The notes: generated by a model not told the origin, from the sequence alone. A stretch of DNA of 64,000 nucleotides from Rhyacophila brunnea (GCA_022495005.1 JAGYXB010002036.1:310001-374000); one strand, 5' to 3'. Positions 12,269 through 25,127 are shown, counted from the stretch's first letter. Numbers and translations: made by a program.

Positions 12269-12636
12269 ATCTATCCATACATAATAAAAAAATTACACTT
12301 AACATTTATACATAAAATAGGTGTCAATCGAAATCACATGTCAAAATTGAAATAATATGTTACTACCAAATTGCATTATGACTCATTGCCTTTTTAAGTC
12401 CGGCCGTAGCACTTCTACAAAATTATGTTCATTAGAATATATTGACCTTATTTACTATATCTCGTAGCCTAGAAATCCTTAGTATGTCTGTACTAATGCC
12501 CCCGTTTATCTTTTCCTGTATGACAACTTCAAATGATAATAATATCGTAAGTTGTACTAATTAAATGTATTTTTTTTAATTGATTCTACAATCCTATGTG
12601 GATCTAGGCCGCTTCACAAAAAAGTTTCTTAATATA
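12269..12636. other. No gene seen
   Basis: AT-rich sequence between the RTE tail and a SINE, with no recognised feature. Confidence 0.5.
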
Positions 12637-12797
12637 TTTTTGTTCTACGAGATCACTTAACTTGCTCAACCTATTAGTCCATACTCTGTATCCAAACAAA
12701 CATTGAAAAACAACAGGTGAAATTTTGCCTGACCCGGAATTCGAACCCGAGACCCACGGGATTATAAGCCTGACGCGTAGCCGCTCGGCTATGGACG
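12637..12797 (-). repeat. tRNA-derived SINE, copy 1
   Basis: On the minus strand a tRNA-like head has box A TAGCCGAGCGG and box B GGTTCGAATTCC, followed by a body whose CTAATAGGTTGAGCAAG block also occurs in the minus-strand copy at 28128-28250. The shared body shows that this is a dispersed family and not a tRNA gene. The 3' end lies near a T-rich run on the plus strand. Confidence 0.7.
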
Positions 12798-13102
12798 TAT
12801 GTAATATAAAATTATAAAGATCTTAATAATTTAATTTAATAAAACGCAATATTTTTTTAGTACTTATTCCACTTTTATTAAATTAATCTGGACCGGTATC
12901 TTCCGCCTCAGATGGACATTTTCAACTGAATAATCTTTATAAAACAGGCATTTATCAAAATAAATTCAAAAGGTGACACAAATAATCTACCAATACATTG
13001 AGTTACCGAAAATTTTGCGTTTTATTAAATTAAATTAATAATAGAATGCATTTCCACCATGAATTGACAGTTAACACAATAAAAGAAATATAAAGATGTT
13101 TA

Positions 13103-13319
13103 CAGCGCTCGAAATGAAAAATTTTACGAACCGGAGCGCTTGATAATTTTACGAAATTATTAACATAATTTTATAAAAATAAGTTTGTTAGATTTTTTTA
13201 TTTTATGGCCTATCTAGCTCAGACGGTTAACTATTTTTTTCCAGAGACGGAGCGATAGTTTTGAGAATTTTAGGAACCGGAACGGCGCTCCAGTGCGCTC
13301 CGGTCTATTTCAAGCCCTG
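13103..13319. mobile_element. Short hAT-like MITE
   Basis: The left end CAGCGCTCGAAATG and the inverted right end CAGGGCTTGAAATAGACC are related, and both are followed by GGAGCGC. CAGGG-type ends suggest hAT. The flanking octamers do not match convincingly. It is about 217 bp, with repeated ACCGGAGCG and ACGGAGCG blocks inside and no coding capacity. Confidence 0.55.
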
Positions 13320-14020
13320 ATGGAACATACACCCAGATTGTGTTGGATTTGCGTTCGGTATATTTTTCTATGAGTCTTTCTTAATACCTATATTTCAAAG
13401 GTAGTTTCAAACTATATGTGCTCAATTAAGAATGTTGCATTCTTAAATTTTGTGTAGTATTCGATGTTTGTCAGGAAACTTTATTTCCTTTCGTTTCTAG
13501 AGCATCATTTATTGTATAATAAAAAAATATCTTATTCAGGTAACATAATTCGTTTCAAAAAAATATTTATTAAAACATCAAAGAGATTACAACACAACTC
13601 ATATCATTTCTTGTATGTATATTATAATATAATATGTGAAAAGCTGTCATCGACTCACGGTGTGTTTTTTTCTCACCGCTGCACAGTTTTTAACCTCAAC
13701 TATTGAATGAATGAAAAAAAAATGTTGTTTTCAACATGGCAAGGCCGTTTACATTGCGGTTTATTCTAATTGACCAATTTCCTACGGCATTTGAGCGCTT
13801 AAAAATGCAACTAATGCTTAATAAGACACCAGGGTTCGCACAGAACTCGGCTTTCGTTTTGAAATAATTCCTTCGCGATTTTTTCGGCATTTTGAGATTA
13901 TTTCACGTTTCATTCAGTCGTTAAATAACGTAATGAATTATCTTAATATACATCCATTGCGAATAAATGCTTTCGAAATATTTTTTCCGATTTTTGGCCA
14001 CAAACTTACTTAATTACGAT
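13320..14020. other. No gene seen
   Basis: AT-rich sequence with short open frames only. Confidence 0.5.
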
Positions 14021-14535
14021 TATCCCACTCGTGCCCCCCACGTCAGGGTGTTTGACGGTCCCCCTACCTATCGCTTAGGCTTGCGTTTACGCAATCACTG
14101 CTGACCTTTTAATTACCACATTTAAATAACACGTTAATTATATCTAATGGCCAAGTACTCCAAACGTGCCAATCCCGGTGTTAGCACTAAATGAGTTAAG
14201 GACAGAAGTATTCTTTAAATAGTATTCCGGGAATCCCCAGGCTTCCAGAACATAAAATTAAGGGCGTTTCATGTATTTTTAGCGATTTCTTGTATATTTA
14301 AATAAATTCACTTTTGTGGTAGCCAAGAAATCAAGTAACATGTTACCCGTTGCCATATTTGATAAAGAAGCCATTTTTATTAGCCAGGAAACAGAATTAT
14401 CATTTGATTAAGTATATAAATCATAATATAACATTGAATTACATCACACAACCAGACACTTAAGTGAAATAGCGCCGCGGTGACTTTTTTACTATTAGAG
14501 GAAATTTGTGGTGTCTGTTTATCTCACTTACTTAT
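14021..14535 (+). repeat. Diverged relative of the 2.16-kb hAT interior
   Basis: Two blocks match the interior of the element at 2160-2976. One is CCCCCTACCTATCGC near 14060 (compare CCCCCTACCTACCGCC near 2345). The other is about 14468-14530, beginning AATAGCGCCGC and ending TGTTTATCTCACTTA (compare 2549-2620). Element ends were not found, so limits are approximate. Confidence 0.5.
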
Positions 14536-15523
14536 CTTACTTACTTTTTCTGATATTGTTACTATTTCGTATGGCAGCAAAATGTGGTTATTTATTATCC
14601 GTGAGCATCCGGCGATTCCTCTTATGATAAGTGCAGGTACATACACGTCACTAAAGTACACATACCAATTGATTGTGATTGATAAAAAAATCAATCCCAA
14701 AAAATTCTAGATTATGTTTACTAATCCCGAGATTCATTGGTATCGAATATTTTCCGGGATCCCAGGATCGCAGGATTGAATTCCTAGAATAGGTACAGTG
14801 TTTAAAAAGTCTATAGTGATTTACAATAATTGAACCTTGTAGATTTACTGACGATTTTATAAAAGCGGATAGTGTATAATTGATTGCAAGAAAACAGTGT
14901 CTTATTATGTACAAAAGAGAGAGTAGAAAAATAAAGATGGATGAACAAACATAACTATATTCTAACTTACTAAAATATGGTCATACATACGATACAATAT
15001 TACAGTGCTACGAATTATTGCATAATCGCAAAAAACATTAGATTATAATATACGCCAACTTCATCAAGATCGGAATAGTTATATTACATCAGTCACATGT
15101 TTTCCACTTTCTAATATTGCTTATCAGTCTTATCACAATATTATTGTCTGTTGATAAGTGCAGGTAACTCAGTCGACAAGATTGCAGTTACGGCGTGACG
15201 CGCGATCGACGTTACATCGCCCGCAAGCCGCGACTCGCCTCGCCGCGGTATTTGGCTCACGGTTACCTCTGTCTGTCGCAAGCGGCACTATGCGACGTCA
15301 ACACACACCACGAATAGGCAACCACTGTATCAACAGATTTTTAAGAGTATCCATATCTTCGAATTAATGCATTTTTGGGGCTTGTTTGTAAAGATTTTTT
15401 TAACCATGAAGAACCATGATTTGCAATACGTGCAAAATGACGACGAGCACAATTATATTTTTAAGTACCATCATCTCGAAAAGTAATTTTTTTATAATAA
15501 TAATATGTTGTCACCGAATTAAT
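14536..15523. other. No gene; GC-rich patch at 15166-15310
   Basis: Mostly AT-rich. The 15166-15310 patch is clearly GC- and CpG-richer than its surroundings and has a short open frame without recognisable motifs. It could be part of an unidentified repeat. Confidence 0.4.
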
Positions 15524-15594
15524 GACCCTCGTATTCCAGTGCGTAAGGCGCTGGTCTATCATCCGTTCATCCGGGTTCGATACTCGGTGAGGTC
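15524..15594 (+). repeat. tRNA-like sequence
   Basis: A 71-nt unit can pair 5' GACCCTC with 3' GAGGTC as an imperfect acceptor. It has a T arm CCGGG/CTCGG around GGTTCGATACT, a good box B. The D and anticodon arms are degenerate. A tRNA-derived SINE head or tRNA pseudogene is likely. Confidence 0.5.
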
Positions 15595-15692
15595 ACAGTG
15601 TTCAACTTTCGATACAATATCAGTATCAACATTTTCTTTTGAATGACACCAAGTACCAATACGTTTCCTTTTGATTTATCATCCCTAATAGG

Positions 15693-16475
15693 CAGTGGCG
15701 AGGGGTGACTTTTGGAAAGAGGTAGGCTGTGGAGATCTGATAAAAAGAGCACACTTGTCAGGTATAGTTACGAGAATAGTACGATATTTACTACTAATGA
15801 ATAGGTACACACTAATAAATGACAACGACACACTAATTCAATGAAACTTCAAAAACTCATTGACGACATAAAAATGAGCGATGTGTTTAAATTACGTATT
15901 TTTCAAAACATGTATACCCATCAAAAATCATTAGATAAAATTTATTTTTATTTATAAAAACAATCTATACTTACTTATTTATTAATATTCGATTAAACGC
16001 CGTTGAAATTATTTTTTTAATTATCTAATTATTAATGATTTTGGACAAAGTGCGCAGTCGTGACAACGATATTATGCGCGAATGTTTTAGGCTCTGCGAT
16101 AGGAGCTTACCTTATTTCGTACAAATCAGCAGACTTGCTGAGGTTACGTGACGTAAAGTCCATACGAAAAAAAATCAGAATTATTTCACACATAATCGGA
16201 AATTTATTTACATCGAGACGTCGCGGCGTTTATTATTTATTTACGGCGCGCCGTGGTATATTTTTTAATACCTTTGCAGATTGTTTTGTAAACTGTGTAA
16301 TACTGTAATACATTCCTACATATACGACATCTCTCGTTGGCAAAATAAATTATTTTTATATAACATAAAATAATGAAGTGATTAAGTATATAAATATGTC
16401 AATATAGAATTAAAAAATATTTTTCTTAAGAGGGTAGGCTTTAAATAATCACCTAGTATGGAGTCTTCGCCACTG
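15693..16475 (+). mobile_element. Non-autonomous hAT element, CAGTGGCG family, copy 2
   Basis: It begins CAGTGGCGAGGGGTGAC and ends GTCTTCGCCACTG, with a perfect 8-bp target duplication CTAATAGG at 15685-15692 and 16476-16483. Inside the left end, GTAGGCTGT and GATC blocks are shared with the element at 57644; the right side carries the inverted AGCCTAC block. It is 783 bp, with no transposase. The middle (about 16050-16260) is GC-richer and may itself be an older insertion. Confidence 0.9.
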
Positions 16476-16483
16476 CTAATAGG

Positions 16484-17039
16484 TTCTATGGCCTATGCTA
16501 TTTCTCAACTTAACGCCCAACCCAACCCAAGAAGAAATGCCCAAACGAAGAAGTAGGTAAAATAAATTCAGGAAACTCCCAACGCAATGCGTAAATTATA
16601 GTAAAATAATAACTTCAGGTTAATTAGAATATATATATAGACATAATATGACATGTATCTATAGTCTATAATGACAACCAATGAAAAGAGAATATGTAAA
16701 ACTAATTATCTACTTAGGTAGGTACAATAATACTAGATTGTACGATGTTTTTGGCCATTTTTCAGTTTCCTACACCTTATTATATAATTCTTATTGTAAT
16801 ACCTATAAAAAATACCAGCTAGCAGTGCCACCTGTCAACATTCTTGGATGTGGTTTAGTCCTACAAGATACATTCTTTTGACTAAAATTACACTTTTTCT
16901 TTATTACGCCTTACCTTCTTGTCAATCTGTCAAATTAATTTTATTGTAATGTCGTTAAATACTTTATATATACTCGATATATTAGTACTGCCCGGTATGT
17001 ATCTGTCAAACTATTATGAGAGTATCTTATGATTTTTTG
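16484..17039. other. No gene seen
   Basis: AT-rich sequence with no recognised feature. Confidence 0.5.
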
Positions 17040-17280
17040 TCTTTCCGCGCATTTTGGCGCATGTAAATTCAAATTCATTAGTCAAAACTGTCTCTCTCTC
17101 GCTCTAAATTTTATCACAGACAAGAGACGCACTGTTGAAATATAGCACTTATTGCAACAATACCAACCAACTTATTGCAATTGTTACAATAAGTGCTAAT
17201 AACTCCATACAAAACTACCCTAGTTAGCCGTAAATACTATCACTTTATCACTTCGGCGGCCTTGCGTATTGAATAGACCC
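17040..17280 (-). mobile_element. MITE-like repeat, relative of 27338-27604
   Basis: The right end GCGTATTGAATAGACCC is the inverse of the left end of the element at 27338 (GGGTCTATTCCATACAC). Internal blocks such as GTCAAAACTGTCT and ATAGCACTT are shared. The left end was not found, so the start is approximate. Confidence 0.55.
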
Positions 17281-19742
17281 GCAGGAAACCAGTCACGATA
17301 ACAGGCAAAGTTCGTATCTCAATTTGAATACCTCAAAAACATACATATTAGAAAAGTTTCGGTCAATGTGCCTTAGATCATTGATAGATAATAATGTGTG
17401 GCTAATGAAAAATAGCACCTTCCAACAGGTTTGTAAAACACGTCGTCTCCATGTCTTTAAAATCTTTGATTTTCTGCTAAACTTATATTTTCGATATACC
17501 TTATCTTTCGAACTGTATGTGTTAGTAAGAAGAATTACCCCTGCACCACTTTTTTACAAATCAATCCTTAGAAGAGTGATCAATACAAACAATATGTACT
17601 TATTTAACTATCTTGGTTGCGATCCTACGATTTTTTCGCTTATGTGTGATTGGTCCATGCTAGAGGCGTTTTGTTTAAACTGCGCCGTGGCCAATGGAAA
17701 TTAGTTATTATTACTGCATGCTATCATTGAGAAAATGTTTGGTCTATTTAATATTTTTGTTCGAAATCTAGGTTAAAATCCTAGTAGTAAAACGAATGTG
17801 CAGCGATAAAGTTTGAATTAACTACCTTTCAAGAGTTACTATTATGCTTGATCCATTTTAACTGGTTTGAAAATGTAAACATTACTCCTACGAAATCGTC
17901 TTAAAATACTTGCGTATACAAATAAAACCCAATTTAAACTTACGTACTAAAATCAAATCCATTCATTAAACAATTTTATTCACATAATCGTAGCCTCTCT
18001 ATGAACCTGTTAAATGCAATTCTATAGTCATCCCAATACACTGTAAGAATCGTAGAATCGAATAATTATTTAAGATTACTATTAAGTACTTTGGTGGCCG
18101 GTAAGTACCATAAGAATATTGAATGAATGTCATAATCTATGTCCACATTTGATCATTTCATCTTCCACTTCACTTCAACTTTTAAATTCTGGTCTTATAT
18201 TGAATGTGTGGAACGCACTTCGTCAACTGTCCACACTAATAATTGTACGTTAAATAAATTTAATTTTTTCACGCGAAGCACTGTTGTCATCTTAATGTAA
18301 TGCTAATTTTACTATAAAGATGGAGAACATTTCTCCATTCTTAATACTTCAAAATTCAAGTATTTTTGGCTTCTTTGGAGTAAAATTACAGTATAATATA
18401 TCATTATTCATTTTTGCGGAACCATTCGGTTGACAACACTAACTTGGTGTTGAAAAGAAGTCCATCGGTGATGGAACTACGTGTACTGGCACTTTTCTGG
18501 AAAAAAGGGTCATTTTGGAACCGGATTGGGCAGAGAATGCGCAGGCTACGCGTATAGACAGTGCTAATAAAGATTAAACTTAACTACTAACCTACTAAAG
18601 GTACGTTTTGCAAGTTTTTTACGGATATCTTTCGCCGAAATACAAAACGCGATGAGTACCTGTTAATTATACTTTTCACATGTAAAGAAGTATTAACAGA
18701 TACTTCAAATACGCATTAAGATTAGAAATGAAATAACAAAATTTATTACCTACGTATTTGATGTAATGTCGTTTGTCCAAATCAAAAAAATCCCCATTGA
18801 ATCGACAATACAGATATCTTGATATTGGTTTATTATTTATTTAACTATGATGGCTTTTTACCAATAAATAATGTAGTTAACGGAAATAATAAAATAATGT
18901 GATTTAGTATTTAGGTAATGTCATTCTGTATTGCAAAGATTTGATTATCAGTATGTATAAATTATAATGTCCTCGTATATTACAATAACATCAGTTTTAT
19001 ATCCTTATATTTTATATCCCTACATAAAGTCATAAAAGCAATTATTACTCAGTGCCTACCGATGTCACAATGTGCATTTTACATTGCACCTATTGCGAGT
19101 CACTGGAAATGTACTGTTGTAATAAATATGACATATGTTTTCATTACATCTATTAATGTAGGTATAAACTACTTAGCTTTGAATTCGTGTCAATGTTCTT
19201 TATAACGTGAATTTTTAGGCCAGACTCTAGAATTCTCCTTAACCGTTTACTTATAGTGCGCAGTTCGGTGAAACTCAGCATTTCTAGACCTGTGAGTCGC
19301 ATATTTCTATTATTTGTTATACCATCATACTAAAGAGGCTTCGATTGAGATATTTTTGAGAAATTGAATTTGAAGTAAAGTACCCAAAGTCTAATGAATT
19401 AGCAATATTGGTATTTCTGTCATTTAATCAAACCGATATATCAAACAACTCAAAATCCTTGTTCCAAGATAATGGCGTTTGAAATTTTTGCAAAGATTTT
19501 AATTTTAGCCTTGATTTTCAGGAAAATGCATTTTTTTTAAATTTACTTCAGTGTAATTCAACAATGCAAATGAAATTTTATAGTCTAATAAGAAATTAAT
19601 CCAGACCTTTCAGTATACAATTGAATTAATTTCAGAAAGGGTTATTCGATTTTATGACACAAATTTGAACACTTTTTTTTGCTAAATTATAAAGACAAGA
19701 CCTTTCTTATTAACCTTGACATTTTGAGTTGTTTCCTTATTG
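17281..19742. other. No gene seen
   Basis: About 2.5 kb of AT-rich sequence without recognisable coding segments, element ends or RNA genes. Confidence 0.5.
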
Positions 19743-19760
19743 AAATATGGTTTATTATAT

Positions 19761-19935
19761 CATCATCATCAGCCTGAATCTATCCACTGCTGGATGAAGG
19801 CCTCTTCAAGTTGCTTCCACTTCTCTCGGTCCTGTGCATTGCGTTGCCACGTACTTCCGCAGAACTTTATCATTTCATCGATCCAGCGGCCTCTAGGTCT
19901 ACCTTGTGGACGTTTTGTACTTCTTGGATACCACT
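19761..19935 (-). mobile_element. 5'-truncated RTE LINE, young copy
   Basis: It is the last ~175 bp of the RTE LINE at 9.05-12.27 kb, on the minus strand with a GAT tail. By eye only one base differs from that element (TGTGG against TGCGG). A 7-bp duplication AAATATG flanks it at 19743-19749 and 19936-19942, with an 11-nt tail between the GAT repeat and the left copy. This is a typical target-primed insertion truncated at the 5' end. Confidence 0.85.
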
Positions 19936-20096
19936 AAATATGCCAGTTAATTTCTGTTAATTATTTATAATTTCGCGCGCTTTTGTCACAAGAAGGTTCA
20001 AGAGAAACTCAACTAGACAGTGTCTCCTGATTTAAGAGCGTAATTCAGTGAAACGGCAAATAATTTTAAACAGTATGTGCGACGAAATTTCTCACT

Positions 20097-20381
20097 AGTC
20101 GCCAATCGAAGACAGACAGTCGAGGTGTCCGCACGTCGATTTGTTTTGTCATGGCGTCAGATGAAAATATTCTTAAATCGGGTAAAGATGACTAAAAAAC
20201 TTTACGTATGCACTTAAAAAAGAAAACAAGTCAATGAATATACTATTATTATTAGTAATATAACAATAAACATAAGATTAAATGGACGCATGTTGGATTT
20301 TTATGACAAATTATATTTCGTTCGGCACGCGTCATTTGCACAATCCGCGCATCGCCTAGCCACAGACCATGCCTCAACTGA
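20097..20381 (+). repeat. Dispersed repeat with ORF end, copy C
   Basis: It matches, in inverted orientation, 24826-25127. The shared part opens with a coding-like segment ending SICFVMA, then ILKSGKDD and a stop at 20193-20195. A non-coding part follows to the terminal block CCATGCCTCAACTGA. Peptides in the two copies align with substitutions and one codon length change, so this is probably the 3' end of an unidentified mobile element gene. Confidence 0.6.
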
Positions 20382-21483
20382 AGAACTGAACTGCCTTAAG
20401 ACAGTCAGCTACCTGCTCTTGCCCATTCAACAGATCAATTTTATAATATGAAACATGCTATTTTTATTTTTTGGTAGCTAAGGGGAAATATTTAACCATG
20501 TTTCTAGCCTCCAATCTTTACTATAACAAATAAACACATTTTTCGAGAAACCAACCTTATAAAACCGTTTTTTATCATTTACAACATCGCCTCCTTGAAA
20601 TAAAATCACGAAGTATACCTAGCATCATGGCGTCTACTGAAATGTCCAGAAGTCGACATATTGAAAAACAATCGCCCAGTATAATTCGCTACTGATGGAT
20701 AAAACGGATTTATTAGAGAACGTATTTTTTCAGTTTTTAAACACTTTCTTTAAAAAGTATCAAGTACCTACTGTAAGTACCTAACTAGAATTCTTTTCAC
20801 ACATTAATCATAGAAAAGATACCATCTTTTTTGTGAGGTGTTCGCAGTCAAACCAGTTTAAGAATCTTTTTTTCGGATAGGAAACATTGCATAAGTGGCC
20901 TGCATTCGGAACGCCTCAATTGCGTTTGTTGTGATAATGTCAAGACTAATAATAGACAAGTCGGTGAACATTTTTTTTACTATCAACAACTTTATTGTAA
21001 GTATAAACTAATATCATTTTATCTTGCACTCAATTCTCTTACATTGTTTGCTCGGCTACTATTTGGATGATGCAATGAGTGTAATAATAAATAATCAACA
21101 AAAAAGTCTTTCGTATCAAATCGATGATTTTTTTTTACTGATTATAAAAAATATTTTTAAGCAATCATAATATTAAAATTAACTTTGATTATATATCTCT
21201 TCAAATATCTTTTTTAAGCTGTGTTTTTTTAGATAATTGTTTGATTGTCGTTGGCTAAACCTTTTTCAGGTCAATTCATTGTTTTTATTCTTTATAATAC
21301 ATAGAATGAAACCAACCAACAAACATAAAAATTTACATCATATTCAGCCAAGCATCGTAGAAGCTAATAATTAATTGAGGACGCCAAGTGTCGATTTCAG
21401 CTGTAGTCTCACTGAAGAATAAGAAATATTATTCAGTTGGTAGAAATCGACCTTACAATCAGTCAAATATTAATTATTATTTC
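20382..21483. other. No gene seen
   Basis: AT-rich sequence with no recognised feature. Confidence 0.5.
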
Positions 21484-22617
21484 AATTTATTTATTTTTAA
21501 CATATTGTGGACATTACAAATTATAAGTTTAAGACGTTCACAATATGACATTTAGAAACAAAGATACAAAAAACAGTATTACATTAAAAAGAGATAGATC
21601 AGTAGATAAATTAGATAGGTACAAGCAAGTACAAGTACACCGGATGAGTTAAGCAGACCCTATTTTAAGAATTTATAAATCAACGTCCACCTATACTCAT
21701 TCTCACGTAGGTGGAATATACCCGAAGCAATTTCGTTGAACATGGCTGTTATCGCCCTCCCAATTGGCATTACCAGTGGCAGGTTGGTTCTGCACCTTGC
21801 GAGAATAAACAACTGATGATCTCGATGTCTAAGATAGTTATCAGGAACACACAGGTCAACACTGCCCAGAATGGCAGAGTTCTCATTTATACATTGTATA
21901 AGTCGAAAACAATACGTAGCTAAATAAAGATTTCTTCTAAATTGCAGACTGCAGTATGTAAGCATGCCTAAGAGAAAGTTAATTGGATAAAGCCACGGAT
22001 AGTATACATACAACCTCAAGTAAAGGAGTCTCAAGAATTACTTCTGAACCTTCTCCACCATAAGGCCATACTTCAACTGATGCGGTGCCCAAATAATAGA
22101 CCCACTCTCAAGCCTGCTTCGAACTACAGAATTAAATAAAAGTTTTAATACCGTAACATCCGAAAAGACCTGGGAAGTACGCATGACGAAGCCCAACATT
22201 TTAAGCGCCTTGTTACAAATAGTAACTATATGGCTAATAAATGTCAGTTTACTCTCAAACGTAATGCCAAGATCCCTTACAGATGATATTCGTGACAGAA
22301 CTCTGCCATGCATCGAGTATTGGAAAACAACGTTTTTGAGGCTCTGGTAAACGACAAACGATTGCATTTATCAATATTGAATTCTAGTTTGTTACGCCTG
22401 CCCCAATTTAATATATCATATATATCAAGTTGGAGCTGACGACAATCGTCCAAGGTGACAACTTCCAAAAAGAGTTTCAAGTCATCAGCGAACAACAAAA
22501 ACATAGCATTTTTTATTACCAATGCTATGTCATTTACAAAAATTGTGAACAGCAACGGCCCTAAGTTTGAGACCTGAGGGACACCAGAAAATGTGTAAAA
22601 GGTCTGTGACTGTACCT
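21484..22617 (-). pseudogene. CR1/Jockey-type LINE reverse transcriptase, broken
   Basis: On the minus strand the reading begins after a stop at about 22617 and shows SGVPQVSNLGPLLFTIFVND, reverse transcriptase motif B with Gly changed to Val. FADDLKLF (motif C active site, near 22490) follows, then LEFNIDKCNRLSF. After a frame change near 22340-22370 it continues with ISSVRDLGITFESKLTF, then KALKMLGFVMRTS. A further break near 22036 leads into the C-terminal region (21660-22034). The 3' end near 21484 has AATAAA-like repeats. The 5' half of the ORF and the endonuclease are missing. A degenerate piece of the same lineage is at 63489-63672. Confidence 0.82.
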
Positions 22618-22929
22618 AATCAATTCTACATATTAGTAAATTTTAAGTCGATTACTATTCCTGTTGTAATAATAATATGATTAGGGCACTTTAGGTCATT
22701 ATTATGTAAGAGCTGAAATAGCTATCAAGACGAAATTATTTTGTTGAATGAATATGATTGATATTAGTAATACAACCGTGTGACAATAATTAGTACAAAT
22801 TATTAAGCGGCTACGTAAAGTACATTAAAAATAAATGTTTTATCTACGACAAATCAGAATTATCCCAATTATAATCTTGAAACTTATATGAAATACATTT
22901 CATTAATAATACAGCCGAAATCTATGTAC

Positions 22930-22985
22930 CAGTGGCGGCTACTATACCATGCTAGTGCACTGCACTCCCTATAATTTAGTGTATA
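22930..22985 (+). mobile_element. hAT terminus, CAGTGGCGGC type, no partner found
   Basis: CAGTGGCGGCTACTATACC followed by GTGCACTGCACTCCC parallels the left end of the element at 38314 (CAGTGGCGGCTCC, then GTGCAACGCACTACC). No inverted right end or matching octamer (CTATGTAC) was seen downstream. Confidence 0.5.
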
Positions 22986-24825
22986 ACGCATGCCTGTCAT
23001 TTATATGTTATCCTTCACTTATCGCAACGCATGCACAACACGGAAGTAGATATAATAAAAATATCAAGACAATTATTTGTTTTTTATTTGTGTTTCCATG
23101 GAAGTACTCAAATCATGCTCAAAGCGTCCCGTCACATTATTATTTTCACTTGAAGTCCTTTAAATTCTTGATAACGTATGAATATTTTTTATAAAACACA
23201 AATCGACAAAAAAAAAACCGGATGTGGTTATGCGATTCCGATTAAAGAACTCCTAAGATAATTGGTTCTGCAAATCACCATCTCTCAAGAAAGTGTAAAC
23301 CCGTTATTTTTTATACTTGTATTCATGAATAACCTCAAATAAGGATTCTTCTAACAAAAATAAAGATAAATCACTGCTAGCCCCTGATACGCACATATAA
23401 AATACTCATTAAATATTTATTTATACAGATATTTATTTAATATTCTTATTCGTAAAATTCAATAGAAAGCAATCACCATTATATCTAGAGGGGGTTTAAA
23501 AAATTTCCTACTGCATCCGTTAAGTAAACGTTTTCTTTTTAGATTTCCTTCAACTAATTTTAAAAAGATGGCTCCGACAGTATATTCACGAATGCATCGT
23601 AATTTATAGTTGTTTACAATAATCATAACGTAGATGTAGAATGATCGAGAACACAATGTATTCTAATATTTCATCAGGCCCGTATATGCCAAAATAATAA
23701 TATCTAATGTCATCAGCCGACCTAGCTTTTTATCTATTCACATTCTGTACACCTATATAAAAGCACGAGATAGTTAATAACAAAATAATACACTATTAGC
23801 ACGATCATAAATTACTTTTGGCAAATTCACGACATTACCTATCAATAACATTGTGCCTTGTATTCAAATAATAACTTTGTTGAAAGTACTACTTGATCGA
23901 TGATGACAGATACATTACTTAGGTATAATAATGATTTATTGAAGTACCAAATTTGGGTTCAACAAAGAATTAATAAGTCTCTCTTCTGTAGATACCAACT
24001 ATACAAAAATGAAGTTAAAAGGGGGTTGATATAACCAATAATTAAATTAACTGAACGTCATTTCGCTTTGTAAGTTATATTTGCAACAAATACGAGTATC
24101 GTAAATTTGTCCTGTAAGGCATAAAGTCCACTAAAGCGGACTTGTGGGGCGCTCGCGCATATTCTATGTGAATCATCGAAAATATAACGTAATCAAATAC
24201 GCCAGCGCACACTGGATTTGACGACGCATTGTGCCCGCGTGCCCCATGATTCATCGTTTTTTGGCTTCTAAGCGATACGAATTAACGAAAATACAACGTA
24301 GTCCATTCATTGAACACGGCAAGCAAAATCACGCTCCTTGAAGCGTCGTCGATAGACGGGCGAGAAGCCATTATTTAATAACAGTGAACCCATTATTTAG
24401 TTTGCTGCGTGTCCAATATTTCGCTGGTAGAATGATGTCATCGTGAATATTAATTACAAGCCCCGAGAAATAATATAATATTTTTATTGCTTTGTTATGA
24501 GAGACGCTGATAATTATAATTATTGTGTGCTTCTTGGGCCCCTTATTACATAGGTGAAAGGTAATGCGCGGGTGGGAGGGGGCCTACTCAGTAGTGAGCG
24601 GACCGGGCGCTTTTTTGGTGGGCTTTATGCCTAAGACTTTATCAGGACTGTACTGTACTGATGCAAAGACGACTAGCAATAATGTCACGAGCGTTAGTAC
24701 AATTTTTTTCTACCATGATCAATTATTTAAATTTCAAACAGTATTCGCAAATTATAACCAAATACCAAAATAGACTGCCGTAATTATTGCCGATGCAGCA
24801 ACGTACAGAATATTAAGGCTATACC
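22986..24825. other. No gene seen
   Basis: About 1.8 kb, mostly AT-rich, with mildly GC-richer patches near 24140-24360 and 24540-24660. None could be assigned. Confidence 0.45.
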
Positions 24826-25127
24826 TCAGTTGAGGCATGGTCTAAAAAAATCGTGGCTAGGCGATGCGCGGATTATGCAAATGACGCGTGCCGAACGAAA
24901 TATAATTTGTCATATAAATCCAACATGCGTCCATTAATGTGCTGTTAATTGTTCTATTAGTACCAATAATAATATTATTCATTGACATGTTTTCTTTTTC
25001 AAGTAAATGGGTAACGTTTTTTAGTCATCTTTACATGATTTAAGAATTAATACCCCCGTCGCCATCACGAAACAAATTGATGCATTCACAGCTCGACGTT
25101 CGCTCTCCGATTGCCAGCGATCTCGTG
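24826..25127 (-). repeat. Dispersed repeat with ORF end, copy D
   Basis: This is the inverted partner of 20097-20381. On the minus strand a coding-like segment reads RDRWQSESERRAVNASICFV, then MATGVLILKSCKDD and a stop at 25021-25023. The terminal block at 24826 is TCAGTTGAGGCATGG. An open frame extends further upstream to about 25206, beyond the clearly shared part. Confidence 0.6.

Noticed and set aside
12048..12305. Open frame antisense to the RTE C-terminus, also seen at 19740-19937
   Set aside because: It is the shadow of the RTE coding strand and recurs only because the RTE copies recur.
20097..20381. Helitron 3' end (CTAG after a hairpin-like GC stretch)
   Set aside because: Homology between the two copies continues past CTAG, so CTAG is not the element boundary.
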